A DNA stretch of 51,287 nt. Source: an uncultured Collinsella sp. (GTDB lineage: Bacteria > Actinomycetota > Coriobacteriia > Coriobacteriales > Coriobacteriaceae). The notes under the pieces were generated by a model that did not search any database, had not been told where the DNA came from, and saw only the letters and a program-made list of their open reading frames with translations. The translations under genes were made by a program, and so were the position numbers. The stretch is taken from assembly GCA_900551665.1 (NCBI GenBank), contig URWW01000012.1, positions 1 through 51,287 on the forward strand, in the 5' to 3' direction. Below are positions 14,086-21,419 of the stretch, in pieces. Position 1 is the first letter of the stretch; each line of letters begins with the position of its first letter.

Positions 14086-15423
14086 TTACGAGTTGGCCAG
14101 GTAGTGCCTGAGCTCCCACTCGGTGACCGTGGAGTTGAAACGCTCCCATTCCGCGCGCTTCTTCTTGAGGAAGAACGAGTGGATGTGCTCACCCAGGGCG
14201 TCCTTCATGAAGTCGGAGCTCTCGAACACATCAAGCGCCTCGTCGAGATTGCTCGGCAGGGGCTCGATACCGCGGGCGCGCAGCTCGGACTCCGGCAAGC
14301 GCAGCAGCTCGGACGTTGCCTCCTCGGGCAGCTCGAGCCCACGCTTGATACCGTCCAGGCCAGCGGCAAGCGTCACCGTGTTCACCAGATACGGGTTTGC
14401 CATCGGGTCGGGGCTGCGGAGCTCGATGCGGGCCGCAGCCTGCTTACCGGGCTTGTAGATGGGCACGCGGATCATGGCGGCGCGGTTGCGCATGCCCCAG
14501 GTGGCAAAGCGCGGGCCGTTGCCCGCACCGGCGGACAGGCGCTTGTAGGAGTTCACCGTGGGGTTGGTGATGGCGCTGATCTCGGACGCATGGGCGAGGA
14601 TGCCGGCCATGTAACTCTTGGCGATCGGCGACAGATGGTTTTGCGAATCATCGCCCCAGAACACGTTGTTGCCCTCGCGGTCGAACAGCGACTGGTGCAA
14701 AAACATCGCCGAGGATGAGCCCTTGGCGATGGGCTTGGGCATGAAGCTCGCATGGATGCCGGCCTCGTAGGCGCATGTGCGGATCACGTGCTTGGCCGTC
14801 ATGATCGCATCGGACATGGTGAGGGCCTCGGCATGGCGCATCGAGATACCGTGCTGCGAGTGTCCGGAGCTGTGGAAGGTGTATTCGATGGGGATACTCA
14901 TCTTCTCGAGCATGAGCACTGTGGAGCGGCGCAAGTCGCGGGCGGAGTCGGACGGCGAGAGGTCGAAATAGCCCACGGCGTCCAACGGCTCGGGGGTGTG
15001 CTCGTCGGGGAAGTAGTAAAACTCCAGCTCGGCACCGACGTTCATGATGTAGCCGAGCTTTTCGGCACGATAGAACATGCGGCGCAGGCACTCTCGGGAA
15101 TCGCCGGCGAACCGCTGGCGATCGGGGGTGCACACGTCGCAGAAGATGCGGGCCGCGCCGTCGTGCGTGGGACGCCAGGGCAGGATCTGGAAGGTAGAGG
15201 GATCGGGGAAGGCGAGCATGTCCGCCTCGTCGGGCGTGGTGAAGCCCTCGATGGCCGAGCCGTCGAAGCCGATGCCCTCCTCAAACGCAACCTCGAGGTC
15301 CTCCGGGCTGATGGCGAAGCTCTTGAGGCGGCCGAGCACATCGGTGAACCACAGGCGGATGAAGCGGATATCGCGCTCCTCGACGGTGCGCAGGACAAAG
15401 TCGATGTACTGCTGCTGATCCAT
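14086..15423 (-). CDS. glnA: Glutamine synthetase, type I (GSI-alpha)
   Basis: GlnA makes glutamine from glutamate, ammonia and ATP and forms a dodecamer in the cytoplasm. The beta-grasp N-terminal domain ends with GFDGSAIEGF (residues 52-61), and the catalytic domain carries GAELEFYYF, HSSGHSQHGISMRH, the KPI..GSSSAMFLHQSL segment and NRAAMIRVPIY. At 445 residues, without the 25-residue insertion and adenylylation tyrosine region of the beta type, it is the alpha type. The residue that follows GSAIEGF is not the Arg used for glutamine feedback in Bacillus. ATG 15423 is chosen by family fit and by AAAGG before it. A GlnR-like box lies 56 bases upstream. The orphan regulator gene follows and is probably co-transcribed. 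Confidence 0.95.
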   Translation of the reverse strand: MDQQQYIDFVLRTVEERDIRFIRLWFTDVLGRLKSFAISPEDLEVAFEEGIGFDGSAIEGFTTPDEADMLAFPDPSTFQILPWRPTHDGAARIFCDVCTPDRQRFAGDSRECLRRMFYRAEKLGYIMNVGAELEFYYFPDEHTPEPLDAVGYFDLSPSDSARDLRRSTVLMLEKMSIPIEYTFHSSGHSQHGISMRHAEALTMSDAIMTAKHVIRTCAYEAGIHASFMPKPIAKGSSSAMFLHQSLFDREGNNVFWGDDSQNHLSPIAKSYMAGILAHASEISAITNPTVNSYKRLSAGAGNGPRFATWGMRNRAAMIRVPIYKPGKQAAARIELRSPDPMANPYLVNTVTLAAGLDGIKRGLELPEEATSELLRLPESELRARGIEPLPSNLDEALDVFESSDFMKDALGEHIHSFFLKKKRAEWERFNSTVTEWELRHYLANS

Positions 15424-15478
15424 TGCCAGACCTTTCACAAAGCACGGTTGCTGCGACTTCCCATAGTCGCACACGTAT

Positions 15479-15494
15479 GTTTCAACGCGGTTAC
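15479..15494 (-). promoter_or_regulatory. GlnR-type box upstream of glnA
   Basis: On the minus strand the sequence is GTAAC-n6-GAAAC, which fits the known actinobacterial GlnR half-site pair (GTnAC-n6-GAAAC). Continuing with the same spacing, the next two half-sites are weaker (GTGCG and GGAAG). The box lies 56 bases before the glnA start, in the promoter region, and next to a GlnR-like gene. Confidence 0.6.
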
Positions 15495-15500
15495 GCCTCA

Positions 15501-15522
15501 TTTGGGGACAGGTTCAAATTGG
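15501..15522. repeat. Dispersed repeat, family B, inverted copy
   Basis: TTTGGGGACAGGTTCAAATT is the reverse complement of the family B word with small changes. It lies beside the glnA promoter and faces the direct copy at 15583-15605, so the two could pair. Confidence 0.65.
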
Positions 15523-15582
15523 AACATTCACTGCGGCTAAGCACGGGCCGCGCCGTCCGCCCTCCATGGGCCGAAATGTCTC

Positions 15583-15605
15583 AATCTGTACCTGTCCCCA
15601 ATTGG
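15583..15605. repeat. Dispersed repeat, family B
   Basis: CAATCTGTACCTGTCCCCAATTG, five bases beyond the fbp stop. It may take part in ending the fbp transcript together with the inverted copy at 15501-15522. Confidence 0.75.
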
Positions 15606-15609
15606 CACG

Positions 15610-17532
15610 CTAGGGGCGCTCGTCAAGCGTGCCGGTACGGTAGGCCTCGAGCAGGGCCCGCAGGTCGCTGATCTGCTCGCGAATCTGCACGCCCGTGTCG
15701 GTATCGCTCACCATGCGCCGGCGCTCGGCCACATCGAAGCGGTCGGTCTCGCTCACGATATCGGCATTGCGCGTGAGCACGGCCTCGACGCTCTCGAACG
15801 CCTGGTGCGCCTTAAGACGGCACCCGCGCGAGCTCGAGATGAGGGTGTACCCGGCAATCCCCGTCTTGGGGTGATACGCGCTGCAAAAACCGCCGTCGAT
15901 CACAAGCAGGCGGCCATTCGCGCGAATGGGCTGCTCGCCCTCGGCGGTGTGCACGGGCGTGTGCCCGTTCACGATGTGCCCCGAACCCGCGGACACGCCA
16001 AACTCCGCCATGATGGCATCGCACGTCGCCTCGTCCTTGGTCAGCTCGAAATAGGGATCCATGGGCTCGGCCCAGCTATCCGGGTCATCAATGTAGGAGC
16101 GCTCGAAGGTCTTGACCAAACGGCCGCTCGCCGGGGACTTCATGCCGATCCAGAGGTACCACATCCAGTCGAGCGAGTCCTCGTCGCGCTCGCGCCAGGC
16201 ACGGCGCGCGATCTCATCGCAGAAATCGAGGTAATCGCGGCCGCTGCGCCAGGTGCTCAGGCAGTTCATGCTCGAGAACGTGCCGTCCTCGTTCAGCGGG
16301 ACGCAACCGTGGAACAGCAGGTTGTGATTGCGCACCAGGTACATGGAACCATGGCTGTAGAGGAACTCGATATGGCGACGCAGATGGTCGGCACTCGTGA
16401 ACTCAGCCACGAGCTTCTCGACGATCCGCGCCTCCTCGGGCGTGAGCTCGTAGGGATGCTCCGGGTCGAGCGTGGGAAAATCGCGCGTGGCGAGCTCGTG
16501 CACCGTGCCGTCGTACAGCTCGACGGTCCCCGCCTCGACGTCGATGCGCTCGAGCAGCAGCCGGTCGTGCATGTCGAAGCTCCCGTGGCGCATGATGATC
16601 TGCCCCTCGAGCTTGAACAGCAAGACGTTCACGGCCTTCACCAGCGGTGTGAGCTTGGCAGCCAAGCCGGTCGCGCCATCGGGAGCCGGCTCGTAGGTGC
16701 GCTCGGCAAACGCCACGAGCTCGCGCAGGGAGATGCCGTAGTCGTTTTCCAAGATCTCGAAATTGCCATAGCGCAAGTTATTGCGCAGAACCGTGATGAT
16801 GCACGCAGGCTGACCGGCGGCCGCCCCCATCCACAGCAGGTCGTGATTGCCCCACTGGATGTCCAGCGAGTGGTACTCCATCAGGCGATCCATGATCTTG
16901 GAGGCCCCACCGCCGCGGTCGAAGATGTCGCCCACCAGATGCAGATGGTCGATGACCAGGCGCTTGATGAGATCGGAAAGCGAGCAGATAAAGTCCTCAC
17001 CCGCATCGGTCTCCAGGATCGACGCGATGATGCGCTCGTGATAGCGCACGCGGTAGTTGTTCTCATCGGGGTGCGTGTGCAGCAGCTCGTCGATGATGTA
17101 GGCATAATCACGCGGGATGGCCTTGCGGACCTTGGAGCGCGTGTAACGGCTGGACAGGGAGCGCGCCACCACCAGCAGGCGCTCGAGCATGACCTTGTAC
17201 CAGCTCGGCGTCGCGATGTGTTGCAGATGCGCGAGCGCGAGCTTCTCATGCGGGTAGTAGATGAGGGTGCACAGGTCGCCCTTTTCTTCCTCGGAGAGCT
17301 CGTCGCCAAAGATATCGTCCACGTGCTCGCGCACCACGCCCGAGCAGTTGTTGAGGATATGCAGGAACGCCTCGTATTCACCGTGCAGGTCGCTCATGAA
17401 ATGCTCGGTGCCCTTAGGCAGGTTGAGGATTGCCTGCAAGTTGATGATCTCGGTGAACACCGACTGCTGCGTGGGAAATTGCTCCGAGAGCAGGCGCAGG
17501 TACTTAAGAGATTGGTCGGCGCGGGCGATCAT
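15610..17532 (-). CDS. fbp: Fructose-1,6-bisphosphatase, class III
   Basis: The enzyme removes phosphate from fructose 1,6-bisphosphate, the key gluconeogenic step. It belongs to the calcineurin-like metallophosphoesterase superfamily: the metal-binding motifs SDLHGEYEAF (about 50), HLVGDIFDRGG (about 190) and WGNHDLLWMGA (about 215) appear in the expected order, and HGCVPLNEDG and VNGHTPVHTAEGEQPIRANGR lie further on. The 640-residue length matches the large Firmicutes-type class III enzyme, which is also found in Coriobacteria. ATG 17532 has AAAGGAGG nine bases upstream; the frame is open further upstream but without a ribosome site. The gene stands alone, followed by a family B repeat. Confidence 0.94.
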   Translation of the reverse strand: MIARADQSLKYLRLLSEQFPTQQSVFTEIINLQAILNLPKGTEHFMSDLHGEYEAFLHILNNCSGVVREHVDDIFGDELSEEEKGDLCTLIYYPHEKLALAHLQHIATPSWYKVMLERLLVVARSLSSRYTRSKVRKAIPRDYAYIIDELLHTHPDENNYRVRYHERIIASILETDAGEDFICSLSDLIKRLVIDHLHLVGDIFDRGGGASKIMDRLMEYHSLDIQWGNHDLLWMGAAAGQPACIITVLRNNLRYGNFEILENDYGISLRELVAFAERTYEPAPDGATGLAAKLTPLVKAVNVLLFKLEGQIIMRHGSFDMHDRLLLERIDVEAGTVELYDGTVHELATRDFPTLDPEHPYELTPEEARIVEKLVAEFTSADHLRRHIEFLYSHGSMYLVRNHNLLFHGCVPLNEDGTFSSMNCLSTWRSGRDYLDFCDEIARRAWRERDEDSLDWMWYLWIGMKSPASGRLVKTFERSYIDDPDSWAEPMDPYFELTKDEATCDAIMAEFGVSAGSGHIVNGHTPVHTAEGEQPIRANGRLLVIDGGFCSAYHPKTGIAGYTLISSSRGCRLKAHQAFESVEAVLTRNADIVSETDRFDVAERRRMVSDTDTGVQIREQISDLRALLEAYRTGTLDERP

Positions 17533-17609
17533 GGCGCTGCGCCTCCTTTCTGCTGGACGGCAGACATGTGTTTTCAGATTACCACTCCCCGCCGATTCGC
17601 CCCCAAGAG

Positions 17610-17636
17610 CCAATCGGGGACAGGCGCGAAATTGCG
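17610..17636. repeat. Dispersed repeat, family B, inverted and diverged
   Basis: CCAATCGGGGACAGGCGCGAAATTG is a reverse copy of the family B word with several changes. The flanking bases GCCCCCGCAATGAACGGGGGC (17650-17670) form a separate hairpin, possibly the terminator of the feo operon reading from the right. Confidence 0.55.
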
Positions 17637-17793
17637 CATGGACGCGAAAAGCCCCCGCAATGAACGGGGGCTTTCGAGAGTTGTGCATATGACGCGGAGA
17701 GACGGCACTCCCGATGCAAGAGAGCCCGAGTCGATTTTGAGACCCTCACCCCGGGGGCGCCTTCGGAACTCCCGATGTAAGAGGGCCCGAGGC

Positions 17794-18021
17794 TCACCGC
17801 CGCTCAACCGAGATGTTCTTGGAAAGGCGGTCGGCGATGGAATCGGCGCCCTCGCATGCCGGGCACGACGAGCGCTTGGAAGTCGCGCAGCTCGCGCATG
17901 ATCCACCGCATGACCCGGCGCTCGCGCAATCACCGCACGTGCCCTTTTTACGCACGCGAACAACCACAAGAATAAATGCAATTGCAATAATACTCAGAAT
18001 TATGAAATCTGTAGGTCCCAT
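17794..18021 (-). CDS. FeoB-associated Cys-rich membrane protein
   Basis: The 75-residue protein begins with a membrane helix (FIILSIIAIAFILVVVRV, about 6-23), then basic residues KK, and then a Cys-rich stretch with nine cysteines in patterns such as CGDCASAGSCGGSCASC. It ends in a short helical tail. This layout is the small FeoB-associated protein family found next to feoB in many anaerobes, thought to support ferrous iron transport, perhaps by handling iron at the inner face of FeoB. The gene is the last of the feo cluster, 207 bases after the feoB stop and in the same direction. That gap contains a long inverted repeat, so it may be transcribed partly on its own. Confidence 0.8.
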   Translation of the reverse strand: MGPTDFIILSIIAIAFILVVVRVRKKGTCGDCASAGSCGGSCASCATSKRSSCPACEGADSIADRLSKNISVERR

Positions 18022-18064
18022 TATGCATTATTTCCTTTACGCGTTGAGTTCATGGAATCAAATT

Positions 18065-18195
18065 GTCGACTTTTGGCAACTTCATTCTCGCCAACGCGAT
18101 CATATTCCCCGGCGAGCGCGGCAAAACACGAGATTCGCCCCTCGTAAAATGCCCCGCCACCCCCGAACTTCGATTTGATGTTACCAAAAGTCGAC
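18065..18195. repeat. 131-bp segment with 12-bp terminal inverted repeats
   Basis: GTCGACTTTTGG at 18065-18076 returns as its exact reverse complement at 18184-18195. The segment fills most of the feoB to Cys-rich-gene gap. An open frame crosses it but lacks a ribosome site and family features. It resembles a small non-autonomous palindromic insertion. Confidence 0.5.
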
Positions 18196-18228
18196 TGAAT
18201 GACATCGGGACCTCGACGCTCGGCGCGC

Positions 18229-20496
18229 CTAGTTCCCCATCGCGGGCTGAGCAGCGGAATCTGCCGCTTCATCGTCCCACGCATAGCTCGGCATGGGGCG
18301 CAGCAGCTGGAAGACAATCGCAACCGCGAACGCCGCCGCAACGATGGTCCACACGCTGAACACGCCCTGGGCGGCCAGGTAGAACTGGTTGATCATGAGA
18401 CCGACCACCCAAGCGAAGCCGCACTCGTAGGCCAGCGCGATGGCCGTCCACTTGCCCGAGTTCATCTGGGCTCGAATGGTGCCCATGGCCGCAAAGCACG
18501 GCGCGCACAGCAGGTTGAAGGCACCGAACGCGGCGATGGCGCCGGCGCTGGGGAACAGCGCTGCGAACGCGGCCCACAGGCTCGGATCGGTCTCGGTGGC
18601 GTCCACCAGATGCAGCAGCGAGGCCGCGGTGGACATGACGTTCTCCTTGGCGACCAGGCCCGTGACGGACATCGCTGTTGCCTGCCAGGAATCAAAGCCC
18701 AGCGGTGCGAACATCCAGCTCACGGCACCGGCGACAGTCGCGAGCAGCGAGTAGTCGGTGAACTCCTCGGGAATGCCCTCCATGGACGGCAGGTAGCCGA
18801 AGGAACCCTCGAACATGCCAAAGCTGGACAGGAACCACACGACGATGGTCGAGGCGAAGATGATGGTGAACGCCTTCTTGATGTAGGCGCCCACGCGCTC
18901 CCACACGTGCAGCGCCCAGCTGCGCAGAGACGGCATGTGGTAAGCGGGAAGCTCCATCACGAACGGCGTGGGACGGCCTGCGAACAGGCGGGTCTTCTTG
19001 AGCATGATGCCCGAGACGATGACTGCGAACACACCGAGGAAGTAGAACAGCGGGGCGATCCAGCTTGCCTCGGCATCGCCGATCAGCGCGCCCATGACCA
19101 GCGCAATGACCGGGAGCTTGGCGCCACAGGGAATGAACGTGGTGGTCATGACCGTCATGCGACGATCCTTCTCGTTCTCGATCGTCTTGGTTGCCAGCAC
19201 GCCGGGAACGCCGCAGCCCGTGGAGACGAGCATGGGGATGAATGACTTGCCCGACAGGCCAAAGCGACGGAAAACGCGGTCCATGACGAACGCCACGCGC
19301 GCCATGTAGCCGCAGTCCTCAAGGAAGGACAGCAGCACGAACAGCACGAACATCTGCGGGATGAATCCAAGGACGGCGCCCACGCCGGCGACGATGCCGT
19401 CGCACACCAGGGAGATGACCATATCGGACGCGCCGGCGGCGGTGAACCAGCCCTCAAAGAGCGCGGGGACGGACGGCATGGCGTTACCGAAGAACTCCCA
19501 GCCCTCACCGAAGAGATTGTCGTTCACCCAGTCGGTCATGGCGGTACCGAAGGTCGAAATGGCGAGGTAGTACACGGCGAACATGATGGCGGCGAAGATC
19601 GGCAGGCCGAGCCAGCGATTGGTCACAATGCGGTCGATCTTCTCGGAGGTGCTCATGCGAGCGGGGGCGCGGTGCAGGCAGCCGTCGACGATGTGCGCGA
19701 TGAGGCCGTAGCGCTCACCGGTGATGATCGACTCGGCGTCGTCGTCGCAATCGCGCTCGCACACGGAGACGAGCTCCTCCACGCGAGATGCGGCCTCGCG
19801 CGAAAGGTTGAGCTCGGAGGTCGCCTCCGAATCGCGCTCGAAGAGCTTAACGGCGAAGTAGCGACGGCGATCAGGGTCGACGGAAGCCGGAATCAGGGCC
19901 TCGACCTGGGAGAGCACATCTTCGATCGAACGGTCGAACGCATGACGCGGACCCGCGGCGCCAGCGTTGGCGACGGTCTTTGCCGCGCCCCCCTTGACGC
20001 GCCCTGCGGCCTTACGCGCCGCCTCGATAAGCCCATCGACGCCCTCGTTCTTGAGCGCCGAGATCATCACGACCGGACAACCCAGGCTCTTCTCGAGCGC
20101 GGCGATATCGATCTTGTCGCCATTCTTCTCAACCAGATCAGCCATGTTGAGCGCCACCACCACGGGCAGACCCGTCTCGATGACCTGCAGCGCGAGATAG
20201 AGGTTGCGCTCCAGATTGGTGGCGTCGAGCACCTGGATCACGACGTCGGGCTCGCCGCCCATGAGGTAGTCGCGGCTCACGCGCTCCTCGGGGCTGTAGG
20301 GAGACAGCGAATAGATTCCGGGCAGGTCCGTGATGAGCACACCCTTGTCGCGCGACAGGGGCGCCTCCTTCTTCTCGACCGTGACGCCGGGCCAGTTGCC
20401 CACATAGCCGTTGGCACCGGTGATCAGGTTGAACAGTGTCGTCTTGCCGCAATTGGGGTTACCGGCAAGCGCGATGTGCAGTATTGGATTCGCCAT
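18229..20496 (-). CDS. feoB: Ferrous iron transport protein B
   Basis: FeoB is the membrane permease for Fe(II) with an N-terminal G protein. G1 is GNPNCGKT (residues 12-19), the G2 threonine lies in NWPGVTVEK, G3 is DLPG, and G4 is NMAD. A helical spacer follows, then two Gate domains with membrane helices; GCGVPGVLATKTIENEKDRR and CGAKLPVIALVMGAL are the typical Cys-containing gate motifs. The 755-residue length is normal. ATG 20496 with GAAGGA upstream is the start; a longer frame adds a poorly supported N-terminus. It lies after two feoA genes in the same direction, across a 132-base gap that holds a possible iron-regulator site. Confidence 0.96.
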   Translation of the reverse strand: MANPILHIALAGNPNCGKTTLFNLITGANGYVGNWPGVTVEKKEAPLSRDKGVLITDLPGIYSLSPYSPEERVSRDYLMGGEPDVVIQVLDATNLERNLYLALQVIETGLPVVVALNMADLVEKNGDKIDIAALEKSLGCPVVMISALKNEGVDGLIEAARKAAGRVKGGAAKTVANAGAAGPRHAFDRSIEDVLSQVEALIPASVDPDRRRYFAVKLFERDSEATSELNLSREAASRVEELVSVCERDCDDDAESIITGERYGLIAHIVDGCLHRAPARMSTSEKIDRIVTNRWLGLPIFAAIMFAVYYLAISTFGTAMTDWVNDNLFGEGWEFFGNAMPSVPALFEGWFTAAGASDMVISLVCDGIVAGVGAVLGFIPQMFVLFVLLSFLEDCGYMARVAFVMDRVFRRFGLSGKSFIPMLVSTGCGVPGVLATKTIENEKDRRMTVMTTTFIPCGAKLPVIALVMGALIGDAEASWIAPLFYFLGVFAVIVSGIMLKKTRLFAGRPTPFVMELPAYHMPSLRSWALHVWERVGAYIKKAFTIIFASTIVVWFLSSFGMFEGSFGYLPSMEGIPEEFTDYSLLATVAGAVSWMFAPLGFDSWQATAMSVTGLVAKENVMSTAASLLHLVDATETDPSLWAAFAALFPSAGAIAAFGAFNLLCAPCFAAMGTIRAQMNSGKWTAIALAYECGFAWVVGLMINQFYLAAQGVFSVWTIVAAAFAVAIVFQLLRPMPSYAWDDEAADSAAQPAMGN

Positions 20497-20580
20497 GCGA
20501 TCCTTCTTTTCTCTTGGCTTTGAAACGTGCTCGTTGCTGAGTCGGGCCGCGGTTGAAATGCCACCTGGCATCTCATATAT

Positions 20581-20596
20581 GTTAGATTCGGCTAAC
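20581..20596. promoter_or_regulatory. Possible DtxR/IdeR-type iron box before feoB
   Basis: GTTAG-ATTCGG-CTAAC is a 5-bp inverted repeat whose arms equal the half-sites of DtxR-family boxes, although the spacer is longer than in the classic site. It lies 85 bases before feoB. A related GTTAGTTTAC word lies just upstream of the first feoA gene (about 21248-21257). Confidence 0.35.
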
Positions 20597-20628
20597 TCTA
20601 CCTGTAGAAATATGCCCGTTGCGGCGCC

Positions 20629-20850
20629 TTAGGCGACCTCAACGATGGCGGCCTCCTCCTTACGGATGGACAACTCATAGCCGCGTACGGTGATCTCGAC
20701 CGGGTCACCCAGCGGAGCGACCTTCACGACCTTGAACGGCGTGCCCTTGATGAGGCCCAAATCCATGAGGTGACGACGCAGCGCACCTTCACCATGGAGC
20801 TTGACGATGGTGGCGCTCTCCCCCACCTTCACATCTGCCAGCGATTTCAT
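20629..20850 (-). CDS. feoA: FeoA domain protein (second of two)
   Basis: The 73-residue protein is a single SH3-like FeoA domain: it runs MKSLADVKVGESATIVKLHG, then LRRHLMDLGLIKGTPFKVVKVAPLGDPVEITVRGYELSIRKEEAA, containing the LxDLGLxxG turn and the YELSIR strand seen in the family. FeoA is a small cytoplasmic partner of FeoB that affects its activity. The ATG at 20850 has AAAGGGGG before it. The gene lies between the other feoA-like gene and feoB, in the same direction, so the three probably form one operon. Confidence 0.93.
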   Translation of the reverse strand: MKSLADVKVGESATIVKLHGEGALRRHLMDLGLIKGTPFKVVKVAPLGDPVEITVRGYELSIRKEEAAIVEVA

Positions 20851-20982
20851 GCTTCCCCCTTTCTGCAGATCAAAGAACATCCCATGCGTCCTCACGCCCC
20901 GACCCGCATGCGGACCATGCCGACACGACTCAGCGTGCAAACACCGCCCCTCAGCGGGCGACGAGCGGGTGCGCAGCTTTGC

Positions 20983-21216
20983 CTAGGCGGCCATTATGTG
21001 CCGCGCGACTTTGGAATCCAAGCCGAACCGCGCGCCCTTTACGAGCACGATGACGTTGGACGCCGAGGAGGAGACAACGTGCACCTCGGCACCGTCGACA
21101 AAGCCGATCTCCTGCAGATGCCGTTTCATGTCCTCGTTGCCGCGCACTCGGCAGACCGTGACAGTCTCGCCCGCGCGGAACAGCGACAGCGGCATAGCCG
21201 AACCATGTTTCTGCAT
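20983..21216 (-). CDS. FeoA domain protein (first of two)
   Basis: The 77-residue protein is also a FeoA-type SH3-like domain: GETVTVCRVRGNEDMKRHLQEIGFVDGAEVHVVSSSASNVIVLVKGARFGLDSKVARHIMA. It shares the LxEIGFxxG turn with the second copy but differs clearly in sequence, so the pair is not a recent duplication. It is the first gene of the feo cluster. AGGAGG lies nine bases before the ATG. Two FeoA proteins beside one FeoB are common in anaerobic bacteria; they may act as a pair on FeoB. Confidence 0.9.
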   Translation of the reverse strand: MQKHGSAMPLSLFRAGETVTVCRVRGNEDMKRHLQEIGFVDGAEVHVVSSSASNVIVLVKGARFGLDSKVARHIMAA

Positions 21217-21419
21217 GACAAAGCACCTCCTGTGGAATGTTCACCTATGTAAACTAACACAGTGCGAGCACATTATGATCGAGAAGTTTGCCAAGCGCTA
21301 CATTTTCAAGATACAGAAGCGGCCCCCCCCCCGGTTCGGATGGGAGGCCGTCACGCGTTACCGCCCCAGGCAGGGGGCGTCAGCGAACGCCCTCGCTCGG
21401 CGCCCGAATTTAGTAACCC

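Noticed and set aside
15805..17901. 698-codon plus-strand frame opposite fbp
   Set aside because: Antisense shadow of fbp; no family features or ribosome site.
18021..18341. 106-codon minus-strand frame between feoB and the Cys-rich gene
   Set aside because: It runs antiparallel to repeat sequence and overlaps the feoB end in another frame; no ribosome site and no family likeness.
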